Shown one piece after another: positions 35,466-47,900 of a stretch of DNA of 64,000 nucleotides. Positions within the stretch are counted from its first letter, which is position 1; each line of letters opens with the position of its first letter. Source of the stretch: Apostichopus japonicus. Lineage: Eukaryota > Echinodermata > Holothuroidea > Aspidochirotida > Stichopodidae. The notes below the pieces were generated by a model. The model saw only the letters and a program-made list of their open reading frames with translations. It ran no database searches and was not told the DNA's origin. The stretch lies in the NCBI RefSeq assembly GCF_037975245.1, contig NC_092567.1, forward strand, positions 1,959,714 to 2,023,713, written 5' to 3'. The translations under genes and the position numbers were made by a program.

Positions 35466-36078
35466 CTGTCAATTGAATAGGAAAATTCCTGTAAATAGCC
35501 TTGTGTTAAAGGTCAAGTGACATGTAACAGATTCCTTTCAAACTTGCACACATTGAGAAGCTATATATCAAAACCCTATACTCCAAATTTGGAGTTCCAC
35601 GATTGTTTCTTTGCTGTTTTAATTAAGTTTATAACCAAGCTCATACCGTAAGATAATGACGTCACGAGGGGAACTGCCAATGTTGACAAAACTAAATAGG
35701 CCTAATATGCTAACCGAGATCCAAGACGTAAACAATACGTCACGGACAGTAAACAAAATATCATATGAGAATGGGTGCACAACAGTACAAGAAAGTTTCG
35801 TGTTCGTCAAACACTGGATACAGCGATAGCTTAGTACCAGTGCACTCAGCCAGCCTAGCTGCCTAAGTAAAGATTGGCTTGGACCTTCGAGCGAATCTTA
35901 TGTGTGCAGTGCGCAGTTCACTAGTTTAAGTTTCGTTTCCTATCGCCTATCCGCGCAACTTGGACTTGGAACACCAACAGCTCGCGGTCTAAAAGACAAT
36001 GCCGTTCCTTCTCTATTTGGAGAAAGTATCTTCAAATCTCGAGGAGAGATAGAAACAAGTAGACCAGTAACTGCGAAG

Positions 36079-38430
36079 ATGGATCGGAAAAGAGTAAGTT
36101 TATTTTCTGGCCTAGGCCTACTACAAGGACTAACTTAGTATTATTACTAACTTAGGCTTATTCTTATAATTTCGTTCAGTTAGTTAGGCCCTATATTAGG
36201 TATGGCGACGATATAGTTAGGCGTAGGCTAGGGCTAACTAAAGCATTTGATCAGTGGTACATCATGAAAAATCCAGAATAACAAGCATCACATGTTTACA
36301 TGTCATTTTGCCCAATAATGTACTCCCACCTATCTTCATACTCAGAGTCAAGGCTCATATGTTGCACAGTAAATGACATCCTTATATTTTGCCATTTTTG
36401 GTGGTAGGGCTGCAATTTTTGTTACAAGAGAAAACACTTGTGACAGATGCTGCTTTCTTAAATGAACTTACATAACTTCCTTGTTATTTTCTTTCCCGAT
36501 TTTCACTACTTAGATTAATCTAGAAGCTGTTCCCCAACCAACTGCAGTGAAAATACAAAGGCAGGATTCTGCAGAATGTACATCTCCATCTAAAGGTAGC
36601 ATGATCTTATATACATGTGCTTGTAATTACCGAAAAACAGTTGGGAAATGGGGGAGGGGAGGGTGGTCACAGCCATTAAAGATTTAAGTAGTCAGTTTTG
36701 AGCGGGATACAAGGAATCTCCACCAGTAAACATCGAGGCATATATATATGGGGGGGGGGGGGCAAGCTACCCGACAAAAGGGAGGCAGCAGTATGACTCC
36801 CGAAAGGTCCCCATAAATAGGCATAAATAGAGTGACTGATGGGGGGGGGGGGGTGGGGGAGGAAATGTGGTGGAGAAATGTAAGCTAGGGTAATACAAGG
36901 AAGAATGGAAAACTTTCATACATCTATAGAGTATTCTACAGCAGAATTGAGTACAAGGGCCAACATTTTAGAAACAGTACTCGTTGAAAGCAAAATAGCA
37001 AATAAAACTGCACATCGGGGCCTGCTGACTAGGGGATAACATACATTGTATTTTATCCATCATATCCGCCTGCCTGACGAGAGTGCATGAGGAGGCTATA
37101 CCTGATGGCTTCACAGGTAAATATATAGGCAACATCTATAGTTATGAGAGACGGGAGATAACATTGTAGTTATACTATATGAAACCAAGCTGAAGTCATT
37201 TGCAATGCTCATGGTGGAGGATATGCTCTCCTTGAGAAAAGATAAGTGAACCATCTAGGTGGCTGACCCCTGTCCAAGAGCAGCCTACTGTATGTATGTG
37301 GTATAATAATCGTTTATTCTAATTTTCAGTGAATGTAACACATGTAGAAGTTGCTGACTGGACCAACAGAGACAAGAACACCATCAAAGCAACCAGGGCC
37401 ATCTCACAGTGGCGATGGTGGTCCGTCTGCTGCTGTGGCATCCTCATCGGGATACACCGAAAAAACCGCCAGGTAGTCCGGGCTACACTCCATCAGTTCA
37501 CTCATCTGATGAATCTGAACATGACAAAGATGACGCTTCAAGGTAATTTTCAAGATTGATAGTAGATTAGTCTGGAAAATCAATGGAAGCTATCACTTTC
37601 TGGAAAGAGGACCATTATTAATTTTGACACCAACACTGTGGGGCAGTCTGGAATGTGTAGTGAGGCCATCAGTCTTTACTTCAATTAGCGTATAGATACT
37701 GTATCTGGTAGAGTTGTCACAGCGGTATGTGAACAAGAAATAAAGGCACAAACAAGTAGTTGGATTTAACAGAGTATATTATATCTTCACTTGGCTGGAT
37801 ATCTGCTACTGAATACAAATGATGAAAGTTGCATCTTATACACTCTTTTACCATGGATTACAAGGGGATGGGACAGGATGTTACTCTGTCCACATGTTTA
37901 CTTTACTACATAAACAGTGGTTAAGCTACTGAGACAACGACCACACATCCTGCTGAAGATTACATAATCCATAATATTAGGTGCACATACAGGTGTAGGG
38001 TTTCTGTTGTAATCAATAAAAAAATATATTGGTATTGTTCAGGCACAAGTTGTCAGGTAAAATCTGACCCATGTATCCACACCAATCGAGGTGTATCAGC
38101 TGTGGCCTTAGTTGGGCATCCAAAGACTTGACTGACAAATGTGCATTGTGCCATGACTATTGACCGAAATGGAGTGATTGGAGTGCCTCTATCTAAATGG
38201 TATGTTTTTATGAACTATTATTATATGATTCTTCATATCTTTACTGTTCTACAGATTACGTATGGGAACTTTTTGACTGCTTGCACAACTTCTGCAGAAG
38301 TGGAACTCTGGGAGAGGAGTCTCCTGTTCCTGTCAGTGAAGAGCCACCACCACTTGCAAGCTCCTATGTTCATCCGAACAATGAGGATGCCATAAAACAA
38401 CACCGAAGCAGATTTCAAAAGCTTTGCTGA
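36079..38430 (+). CDS. four-exon gene of unknown function (161 codons)
   Basis: Exons 36079-36093, 36514-36595, 37330-37542 and 38255-38430 join with matching phases (0, 1, 1) through GT-AG introns. The donor of exon 1, AGA|GTAAGT, is near-consensus. The protein starts MDRKRINLEAVPQPTAV and ends in a hydrophilic tail, SPVPVSEEPPPLASSYV then IKQHRSRFQKLC. I recognise no domain. Oddity: in exon 3 the chosen frame is rich in W/C/R, while two other frames have long proline/serine-rich open stretches (for example PSHSGDGGPSAAVASSSGY). A frameshifted ancestral frame, or a pseudogene, is possible. Confidence 0.45.
36094..37329. other. introns of the 36 kb gene
   Basis: Intron DNA with two long G-runs (36750-36762 and 36841-36852). 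No nested gene seen. Confidence 0.4.
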
Positions 38431-40045
38431 AGTGGTTGATGGCCTCCCAATTTCTAATTTTGTTTCATTGTAGTGGGGAGCAGTCAACTCTGTGAATCGT
38501 CTGTTAACTGGATGTTTTGGCACAACTGCAGAGCAGTGTTAATTAACAGGTCGCTACCAGCCTTTAGGGAAGTTGCTAGTCTTACATTAAAGTTTTACTT
38601 ACATCTGGTTTCCATTGTAACTAACTAAATAATAACATTGTATTTAAACAAAAGTTCCAATGACAAGTATTCCTCTCTAGAGAGCTTAGACTTCATAAAT
38701 TTCAATTTCATGCTGACTTAATATTTGTTTGCGAATTTGGTGTTTCAAACATGTTGCCAATTTTTTGTTTTTCTTGGAATGAATTGACAGAAATTTGCTG
38801 TTTGTTCCCCGCAATGGGATAAAATGTATTTTTTTCACATCTATTATCAAGTAACCTTGATATTCCATGGATTAATGAAAAATTTCAGATTTATTTTCAT
38901 TACACTTTTATTAAAATGAAAGCCTAAGCTCTCCAGATCCCATTGTGGTTTAGGCTACTTTATTCAAACTGTTCTTCTATTTTAGGCTAGTATATTTGAC
39001 ATTTCAATCATCCAGATTTTGTTAACAGGCTACTAGAAGTGACAGCTTTGCTTACAAGAGAGAACACATAAAAAAATAACTTGAGTTTTCATATTTATAA
39101 CTGTTATGTACTTCCCAAACTTGAAGGGGTACTGAAGGCTTTTGAAAACTTCTGAACAGATATTGTATAATCATCGAGGTCAATCGAACAATGTAAAATT
39201 TCATCCAAGATTGTACCATGAACCACAAAAATGTATGCTGGAATTCCAAAATGTTCACCATTCAGCCACAAAACAGACAGGACTGTACCCTGTTTCTATA
39301 AAACTTTGCAGAAATGATACTTTGACTTGGCATACACAGTCCACATTCTCACAGTCTCGGTAATTTAAACCCTTTATGATGTTCAGATGGAAAAGCTTCT
39401 CGAATCCTCCTTACCGCATAGGATGGGAGAACAACACAAACCTCCTTCCCTTAAAACTGCCAGCACATCCGTACAAGTTGTCTGTATGCTGTGTGTCTGT
39501 ATTTCCTGTAAAATAATCATATGAAAACCAGCTATGAAATATGAAGACACACAAAAGCTTGGTAGCCATCTGGGGACGTCAATTTTAAAATAAATCTTCA
39601 TATGATTTCCAGAATTTTGCTTGGCCCCTAAATCTGCCTCCCCTAAAGTTAGCCTAGCTATGCCATTTATACAAACTGATCATTGTATCTCGGGGACTAA
39701 AATTTGTAAATGGATCATGCACAAGCACGGTGGACATTTTTTGTGTGGCATTTGGTTCCATGGCTCAGTGTAAATGACTACTATGTCAGTCAGCATGATA
39801 AGGGTTAACCTCAAGGACATTACACCAGTTTTTGTTTTTGGACAAAATGTCCTAATCAGAAGCAGGTTTTGAACATGGTGCACAAATTTTCTTGATCTAA
39901 TCTATATCTTATTGTAATTCCCTTTCACAACGAAACAAAACTAAACTATGAATACAAGCACACCCTCTGTATTGTTACATCTTTCAACAGCAGGTCGGAG
40001 CAATGAATAAAGGTAAACAACATAAATAATGTATTCTCTACTTAC
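38431..40045. other. no recognisable gene
   Basis: AT-rich DNA between convergent genes. It should hold the 3' exons of the minus-strand P2X7-like gene if that gene is complete, but I could not find them. Confidence 0.4.
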
Positions 40046-41060
40046 TCTTGGATGCTGTTTTCCTGTGCACGTCCACCATACTGTTGACGGTACACGTAGT
40101 AGGCTGTCTGTAGCACCCATGAGTTCAGGCACACAGCTTCAAAACCTGGGTGTAAGGTGATGCATGCAGCACCTTCTTCATCCATCACAGTCCTTACTTG
40201 ATCTATTTCGCTGCAGCATCTACACTCCCTTGCTGTAGGCATCACAGCACACTGGCCACAATGACACCTGTAAACAATACAAACCAGTTCAAATTATAAA
40301 GAGCCAATTTTCAATGACTTCATACCGGCCTCAATTATTTGGGCATACTAACAAGTCAAAATAGGAAAGGGGCACAACCTCTGAAGGGCAATTTACAAAA
40401 TAAAACAGGCTGATGTTGCCTCGTTTCAAACTCTTTTTCCCACTTCTGAATCCATTCCCTAGATTCAGAAAATCTGGTTATGCCACTAGCTTAAGCGGAA
40501 ATGACGAAAAGCTGGTGAGAGGTGCCACCCCCCCCTTTCCCTGATTTGTGGTAACTTTACTAATGTGCCACTACAGCTAGGAAGATTAATAATGGACCAA
40601 CTCTGAATTTGTTGTGCACTCTTTCAATTGGCTCCTTCAATCTACTAACCAAATGATTTATGTCTGTGTGACATGTTCATGAGGCAGGTTCTGCCACAGC
40701 TTTTAAGGAAAATAGTAACTTCCTTAACGTAACTCGACCACACTCTCATGTTATTTTGCTGCCCCAGCAACAAATTTGGCTAGCTGAGAGTATGAGCAAA
40801 GTTAGGAAACATTTATCGGTTCTAGGCCTAACTAGTGACACAAGTCGCACAGCTATCCTATCTACTATATTACGCTGGGATTAACGTTACCATTGTGTTC
40901 CGTCAAGACGATCAATTTCGACATCGCTGTCCGATCCCGCTTCCATCTTTGCTGGTCTCCGGTTCGAACATGTAGGGAAAAACTTCCCACGATTGTCGAC
41001 CATGTCCTCCATTTCCCGGCCTTCTTCGCTATTGCTATCTGAATACAATGCCACCGGCAT
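40046..41060 (-). CDS. P2X7 C-terminal (intracellular 'ballast') domain protein, partial
   Basis: Exon 1 runs from ATG at 41060 to 40891 (donor CAATG|GTAAC), exon 2 from 40267 to 40046 (donor AAGA|GTAAG), joined in phase. Exon 1 encodes an acidic, disordered start (MPVALYSDSNSEEGREMEDM). Exon 2 begins WCHCGQCAVMPT, then ECRCCSEI, ACITLHPGF, VCLNSWVLQTAYYVYRQQYG. This Cys-rich order is that of the zinc-binding C-terminal domain of the P2X7 receptor, which in many invertebrates and fish occurs alone without the ion channel. No transmembrane channel part is present here, so this is a stand-alone domain protein, probably nuclear or cytosolic. The final exon or exons were not found. Confidence 0.8.
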
Positions 41061-43195
41061 CCATTTCGCGATATGTATAAGCTATGCTGTGTATGCGGTG
41101 CTGTGTATATATATATATATGTGCGTACTACAGTGCGTCTGTACCAACTGTATGTGGTAGCAATAAGCAGTTCCCTGCCACGATATCATGCACTTTCGAC
41201 TTGGTAAATAAATGACGTCATTTGTTTTCGACTTTCCCTGAACGAGTCAATTTGACCGATTTTTGCGGAGTTTATGTTGCTTGATAGGAAGAAAATGCAA
41301 GGAATTTTTGAAAAAAGAAGTCATTAAATGTTTTGTACGATGTCTTATGTATCAATTTGTGATTTTTCATCTAAATCTCAATCTTAACTTTCTTGTAACA
41401 GACTGCTGAAAAAGGTAATATTTTTGAGAATTTTGAGATTTCTACATACTCAATACACTGCGCAGAATATATACATGTTGGCACTCTTCTGCGCTTCCCC
41501 CCGTGACGTCACTGAATCTATTACGTAATCGTACTTTTTACCGATTTCTACCCCTTTGGAGAAGGAAAATGATCGCGTTGTTGGGTTTTTCTTAACATAA
41601 GAATTGTTAAGTTTTAAATTATGTAAAGTCAAGTCTACGTGTCACTTGACCTTTAAGCAATGAGCTTCAACCACATAATAAAATTCCTTTGATTGTGTGC
41701 CGTATAAAGAAGTTGAAATTCTATGGTCAGTACACTTGCGACTGACATATATGCGAAAATGCTTATCACAATGCCAAACATCATCATGATAGTAATTGTG
41801 AAAACTAATTTAGTACAGCAACATGCCCGATATCATATGTACATGTACACTATAAAGGGTCATGTATGGGTCAATCCATGCCAAATCAACAGAGGCCTCC
41901 ACCTCGACCCTCTCAGAATCGCTAGAAATTGAAATGGTGTCTTGCCATACTGTATGTCTCAAGAGGATGAAGTTGGGCCAAAAAAATGTTGAAGACCATT
42001 TGGTTGCTAGGATACGGCCCCGCCTAGCAACCAAATCCAGATTGCATTTTAAGAGCCCTAAATTCTTGTCATGTACCCCCCCCCCCTCCACAATTACACA
42101 CACACGCATCCTCAACCCAACATCTAATACAGAGTCCAGATTTGGATCACAGTTGATGTTTGTGCTATGTGAAATACATGTTAAATGAGAGAAAAATTAC
42201 AGACAATCTTCACAAATATAACATCATCAGTCATCTCCTCCTTGCCACTCAAATTGATAACCAACTTTCCAATTCAGTACAAAATACTGTAGGTCTCCTG
42301 TACAGATTTGATAAACTTTCTTGTTTATTCTCTACATCCAGTTCTGACTACTCTGTTGTACCTTTGCCAACCATACTTGTCTGTTGACACATCGATTACT
42401 CCATGATCGGGTGTTTTGTCATTAGCAGAGATTCATTTCAGTTGTAATTGATTCTTTTCTCTGAATCTCTTACGGTTGGCAGTCATTTTACTAAGAATTT
42501 CAGTCTGAAGAGTATACAATCTTCCACTTGCTGTGATTGGTGCAATAGAACATGGGAGTATAGAATCCACCAAACATCATCGCTTGATGGGCGAAACACA
42601 GGCCCTTTCTGTTCTGAATTGTGCATGAATTTAACCTTGGTGTCATTAAATGAATCAGAATTGTCTAAAATTATTCTAACCCACCAGTGGCCATCATAGA
42701 CACAAGACACAGACTGTCCAAGCCTCAAATCATGAATTTCTTTTGGCGATACAGCTTCATTTTGCTCAGCTAATATATTTTATGTTGTTGTTTTTTTTCT
42801 TTGTATAAAGTGTCATGTACCATCAATGCTTGATTTAAACAATGCCCCACTTCATTGTGTATATACAGTAGTGATCTTACTTAACTAGTATTTGTGAAGT
42901 CTTTGATAAACAACAAGTAGCAAGATGAGATGTTGAAGTTAATCCTCTGGTGATATCTATTTTGCTTACAAAAAGTATACTCATTGCATGATGTTGCACA
43001 GATCGAATGAACGATTCAGTACTGTATCACACTTGATATCTATGAAGCAGTTAAAGGAGATTTCCTTACATAACTTTAAGCATTGCGGAGCATGGTATCA
43101 TCAAAATGATAAAACAGCACAAGGAGAGACAGGGACTATTCACCCGGGGAAGTGGTGGGGAATGGGAACCCAAACCAATGTGTGGGGAGGAGGGG
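41061..43195. other. no recognisable gene; upstream region of the P2X7-like gene
   Basis: Contains an (AT)n stretch near 41107-41120 and a C-run near 42077. Weak short frames only. Confidence 0.4.
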
Positions 43196-43200
43196 GGGGG

Positions 43201-43990
43201 CTACATACATGAGGACAATTTGAAGCAGAACATTACCATCCCAAATAATTTAGTATGTCCTGAATGTATGTGTTATGCAGTCTCTTTCAAGTAAAATTCA
43301 GTCACATACTGTATGTATACAAATCTGCATAGTGAACTATGGCCAGGAAGGGTGTCAGATTGAGGACAGTGTGTATTTATTTAGTGCCTCCTGTAAAATA
43401 ACACTGTACTGATCATGTACACATGTACAGTACACACTGTTCATGTATGGACTGGTTCACATTCATTTTCTATTCTGATATAGGGGTGGGTAGAGGATGT
43501 GGGTGGGGAGGGGTGTGGCGGTTACATGCATACATACAATTTGAAGCAGATGTTTACCATACCAAATAATTCAGTATACCTTGAATGCATGTGTTATGCA
43601 GTCTCTTTGCATTAAAGGTCAATCACATACTGTATGTATACAAATCTGCATAGTGCACTATGGCCAGGAAGGGTGTCAGATTGTGGACAGTGTATATTTA
43701 TTTAGTGCCTCCTGTAAAATAACACTATACTGACCATGTACACATGTACAGTATACACTGTACCTCTATGAACTGTTTCACATTCAATTTATATGCTGAT
43801 AAAGGGTTAGTAGAGGATGTGGGTGTGTCGGTTACATACTGTACATACCGTAGTTTGAAGCAGATGTTTACCATACCAAATAATTCAGTAGGCTATGCCA
43901 TGAATGAATGTGTTATGCAGTCTCTTTGCAGTAAAAGTCATCCACATACTGTATGTATATACAAATCTGCATAGTGCACTATGGGGAGGG
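43201..43990 (+). repeat. ~315-bp tandem satellite, about 2.5 units
   Basis: The anchor TGAAGCAG occurs at 43221, 43542 and 43856, giving periods of 321 and 314. Each unit contains TGTTATGCAGTCTCTTT, CATACTGTATGTATA, ACAAATCTGCATAGTG and GTACACATGTACAGTA. The last unit is cut off near 43990. Confidence 0.9.
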
Positions 43991-44163
43991 TGCCATGGGG
44001 GGAGGGAGTCAGAGAGTATTAGACAGAACAGTTTTAATAATTACATTTCAATATTTTCTTATGTTGTTTAATATGGTCTCTTTGAAAGAAGATACAACGT
44101 TTCCACTGTTTTCCCTCGCAAGCATGTTTCTGTAGAGCTGATGTCACTCAAATACTTCCCTTA

Positions 44164-44470
44164 CACTATTTAACTAAGTAAGGATGTTGCCCTTCTCCGT
44201 ATGTAAAGTACTGATCAGAATTGAAATCTTAACCACGCTACATATTTGTTTGGTATCTCAGTACATTTCATTATCAAACTGTGTTTTGCTCTCACATGTC
44301 TCAAAAAACAATGTGTGCGTTTTAAATGTTAACTAACACCCCCTCCCTCCATTAGGTCTGGAACGTCTTGTATGTTTGCTTGATGATGTTAGTATTTACA
44401 TACAATGCACTATGTAGGTGAGTACATGTCGTTTCCATAGTACAAAGTAAGCATATATTTCTCGATTGTG
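44164..44470 (+). repeat. dispersed repeat R8, copy 2 (empty site for the U2-headed element)
   Basis: Collinear with 19076-19187 and 19401-19580. Where the other copy has the insertion, this copy reads ACTGTGTTTTGCTCTC without interruption, with a single copy of the target word. Confidence 0.85.
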
Positions 44471-44689
44471 TTCTATTCAATTCCTTTATAGTTAAGATAT
44501 GCTTTAACTTGAACTTTTCTGATAATCCTTAAACAACAAGGCTAAGATCTTTATTATTTATAACTTAAATTTGCTAAGCATGTCTTTTTGCTAAAAGTAG
44601 TAATTCTAGCTTTTCGCAGGTGATGATTGAGATTTCTAACATAGACTAACTTTATTACTAGTCTAGCATATAGCCTAAGTTTGGCCTTG

Positions 44690-44984
44690 CCTCACCCAGT
44701 TGGGACAAGTCGGTAACGGTAGTTAACACGACAAACGGTACGCAAAAGCCATGCATCAAAGCGTTCGTTAGGTTCGAACGAACAGTAGTGAATGACGTAG
44801 AAGTGTGACGTAGAATATGATCTAATCGCGGGAAAGCAGGCGGTACGTTAAATCCGCCGGCTGCTTCATCGTATTCGTAACAATCCGGTACAGTTTAATA
44901 CCACGAATATATGCTCCAAGAAAGATTGTTAACGAATCACAGAAAATTCATCTACGTGATCAACTTGCGAAAATTGAACTCTCC
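44690..44984 (+). promoter_or_regulatory. probable promoter and 5' region of the KDZ gene
   Basis: A CpG-richer stretch directly before the proposed start codon contains two TGACGTAG words (CRE-like) around 44794 and 44808, and TCGCGGGAAA (E2F-like) near 44827. Motif roles are inferred from consensus only. Confidence 0.35.
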
Positions 44985-47900
44985 ATGGAAGGAACACTAG
45001 TAAGATGAACAGATCTGATTTGATTCTTTTCTAGCATTGCCTAACTCTAAGCTAGTAAATAAATGGGTTTCAATTTTAGGCCTAACAGGCGTAAGCCTAG
45101 TCAAATTTAGGCACGCCGTACAAACTCAATCTAGACCTAGCCCAGGCCAAACTTAGCAAAGGGTACACCAACGTCGTTACATGATAGGTCGGCTAGGTTT
45201 AAAACAATTAAGTGATCAAGTGCTTGCGAATTAAAATCAAGACCTGCTGTATACTGTAACAAAATAAGCCTGTTACAACCCTGCTTTCTTTTCAGTTATA
45301 GCTGTCAGTGTCAGTAGAAGGCATCCTGGATCCCCTGAATCCCATATATACATTTTGAAATTGGTGACAGAGGATATTTTCACAACCAAGTTCCCATGTT
45401 CTTTTAAATTTACACCATTTGTTTTTACACCACAAACCATTCAATAAACATTTATTTAGGTTCTTTTCCCTTGTAGGCATTGACAACTAATTACCCAGTA
45501 TTGTCTGAACCAGCAGAGCTCTTTCATTTTAAAAATGATGTTTGTCACATCCTGCACATTGTAAGTGCTTCTTGCAATATTACTAAGATCAAGTATATTG
45601 TACACATATCGTCAAAATCATACAAAAAATACTCATGTACTGTACATCATTGAAACTACAGTGAATTTTGTATTCAAGTTAAAGAAAAAGGCCTGGTCAG
45701 TTCATGGCTCTTGCTGTATAGGCTATAGGATCAAGGGGTGCATAATAGGAATTTTACTTATATATTCATTACAAGGTTAGTTCCATAAAGTTTTATAGCA
45801 TTTCAAATTCACTTGTTTCATATCAGTTTACATATTCCTTAATAGAAAAAATCGAGACGTTTAACAAAGGTTGAACTGGTTGGACGTCGAGTTGTAAGCA
45901 CCCCAAGAAGGAGGAGACGCAGACCCAAGCCTTTCCATAATGTCTTTGGGACAGGGCATTTGAAAGCTGTTAGCTCTGAACCAGCTACCTCATCCCACCA
46001 AGACGACCTGCCTCGTCCCAGATACAGCCAGACTGGAAGGTACAGGGCTAAGAGGAAGTCCACGGAGAGTGCATGGGCCAGGGGCAGGGAAAGCATCCTA
46101 GATGCAATATTCAGGAACTATGAGATGCCAAATGGAGTAACCTGTACCTCTCGCGAATGCAGCAATCCTGTCACCTACAGATGCTTAGACTGTGGTCACA
46201 ACACATACCTGTGCACAGAACATTGTATTGAGACTCATCAGCAAAAGCTTCATGTGCCTGAAATGTGGAAGGTGTGTATTCCAACATATATATGCTTCAT
46301 TGTTGTTTAAAGAATAAGCAAGGTTAGAGAAACTTTTTGTCTTGCCTGATGTGATGTTAACACCATTGTTTTCATTTTTCATGGCATTTTGTACTATTTT
46401 CATGTTGTGGTTTCTTTCTATATTTTACGACCACGAAGTTAAGAATTGTTAAAGCAATATTCTAGTGGTTGGGTATAAACCACATCTTAATCGCATGCTT
46501 ATTCTTAAAAATATGTACTTGTAGACTATTGTGAAGTATTGTCAATGCATCGGGTGGAGTGAGTTATGTTATTCGGGCATTTAACATCTGCCACAAACAA
46601 TTCACTGATCAATGACCATATCTAGATATATATATATATATACATATATATATTTATTGTAGAAGATATTGAGATGACAGTCTCACCTATCAATGTGGAA
46701 CATGTTTTTGAAAAGTGCAATTTTTTTGTGCATGGCAAATGTTTCTCCGAACTTCCACAAGAATGTTGTTCGTTGGTCAAACCCATCCATCCAACTGAAG
46801 TTCGGGCATGACTTTAAAATCAACAGTCTCAGAAATAAAATGTTAAGTAATTTTGTTTGTGTCATTGCAGGATGGTTGTTTCCACAGCACCTTCATTGAG
46901 CAGGATGTATGGAAAAGCCATCAGTGCAGCAGTGGAAATTTTAGGAATGTGTCAGTAGTTGATTCCAAAGGTAATTCTCCTCCATAACAGTGTATTAATT
47001 TTAATGAGATGAGTGAGCTCTACAAAGCAAATCATACTATTTTTGTTTGTCGTGATGACACAATTTATCCATATCAGATCATATCAAATTTGTACAGTTT
47101 TCTGTTCAAATATTTGGAAGAAATTTAGAAACAATTATATGGGAAAACTTTAATACGTTATTTTCTACCCTCACAGGGAGGCAACATACAGTTCCTGTGC
47201 TGTTTTGTTCATGTGAGAGCAATGCTGTCACACTAGTTCGACTCCACCTTTGGCCAGCTAGTCCAGTACGACCGATTGTGGCATTTTCCTGGGATTTGAT
47301 GAAGTGGTTTTTACTTTATGTTTGTGGAGTGCCACGTTCCTGTAAGAAACCTGTGTCAAGCGCTTTCATGGCTATCTCCTCGTGGGTTGCAAAAACAAGG
47401 TTTGAAGTTACAAAGCAGTCCATCCTTTACTAATTGCTTTATTCTAAGTTTTGAAGTATGATTTCTTACCCTCAATCTGTTCTCTGTAATGTAGGTTTGC
47501 TGATGCTGTGTTCTTCATATGCCTCTCTTATATTTCATTTTATATAGAAGTTCATTCCAGTTTAATGGTTTGTGTTCCAATTTTGCTCACCAATTTCATA
47601 AATCTTTGATACGTTCATTATTTCCTCCTATTTGTTGATGTTGGTAATGTTTTTTTTAATTTTCAGGTGAAAGGCCTGTATACCATCATGGCCATGGACA
47701 CTTTCTCTGAATTCCGGTTCATACAAGAACAAGTGGACAAGTTTTTAACACCTCGTAGTTCATGTCCTGCTTGTCCAATGGTGAGCAATCTGTAAGATGA
47801 ATCTGTTTTTGCATGCTTGGTGAAAGATGCTAAAGTGTGCTAGGTATATATCATTTATATTACCATAACAGTTTTCTGAATGAATTTTCACAGAAGTTGG

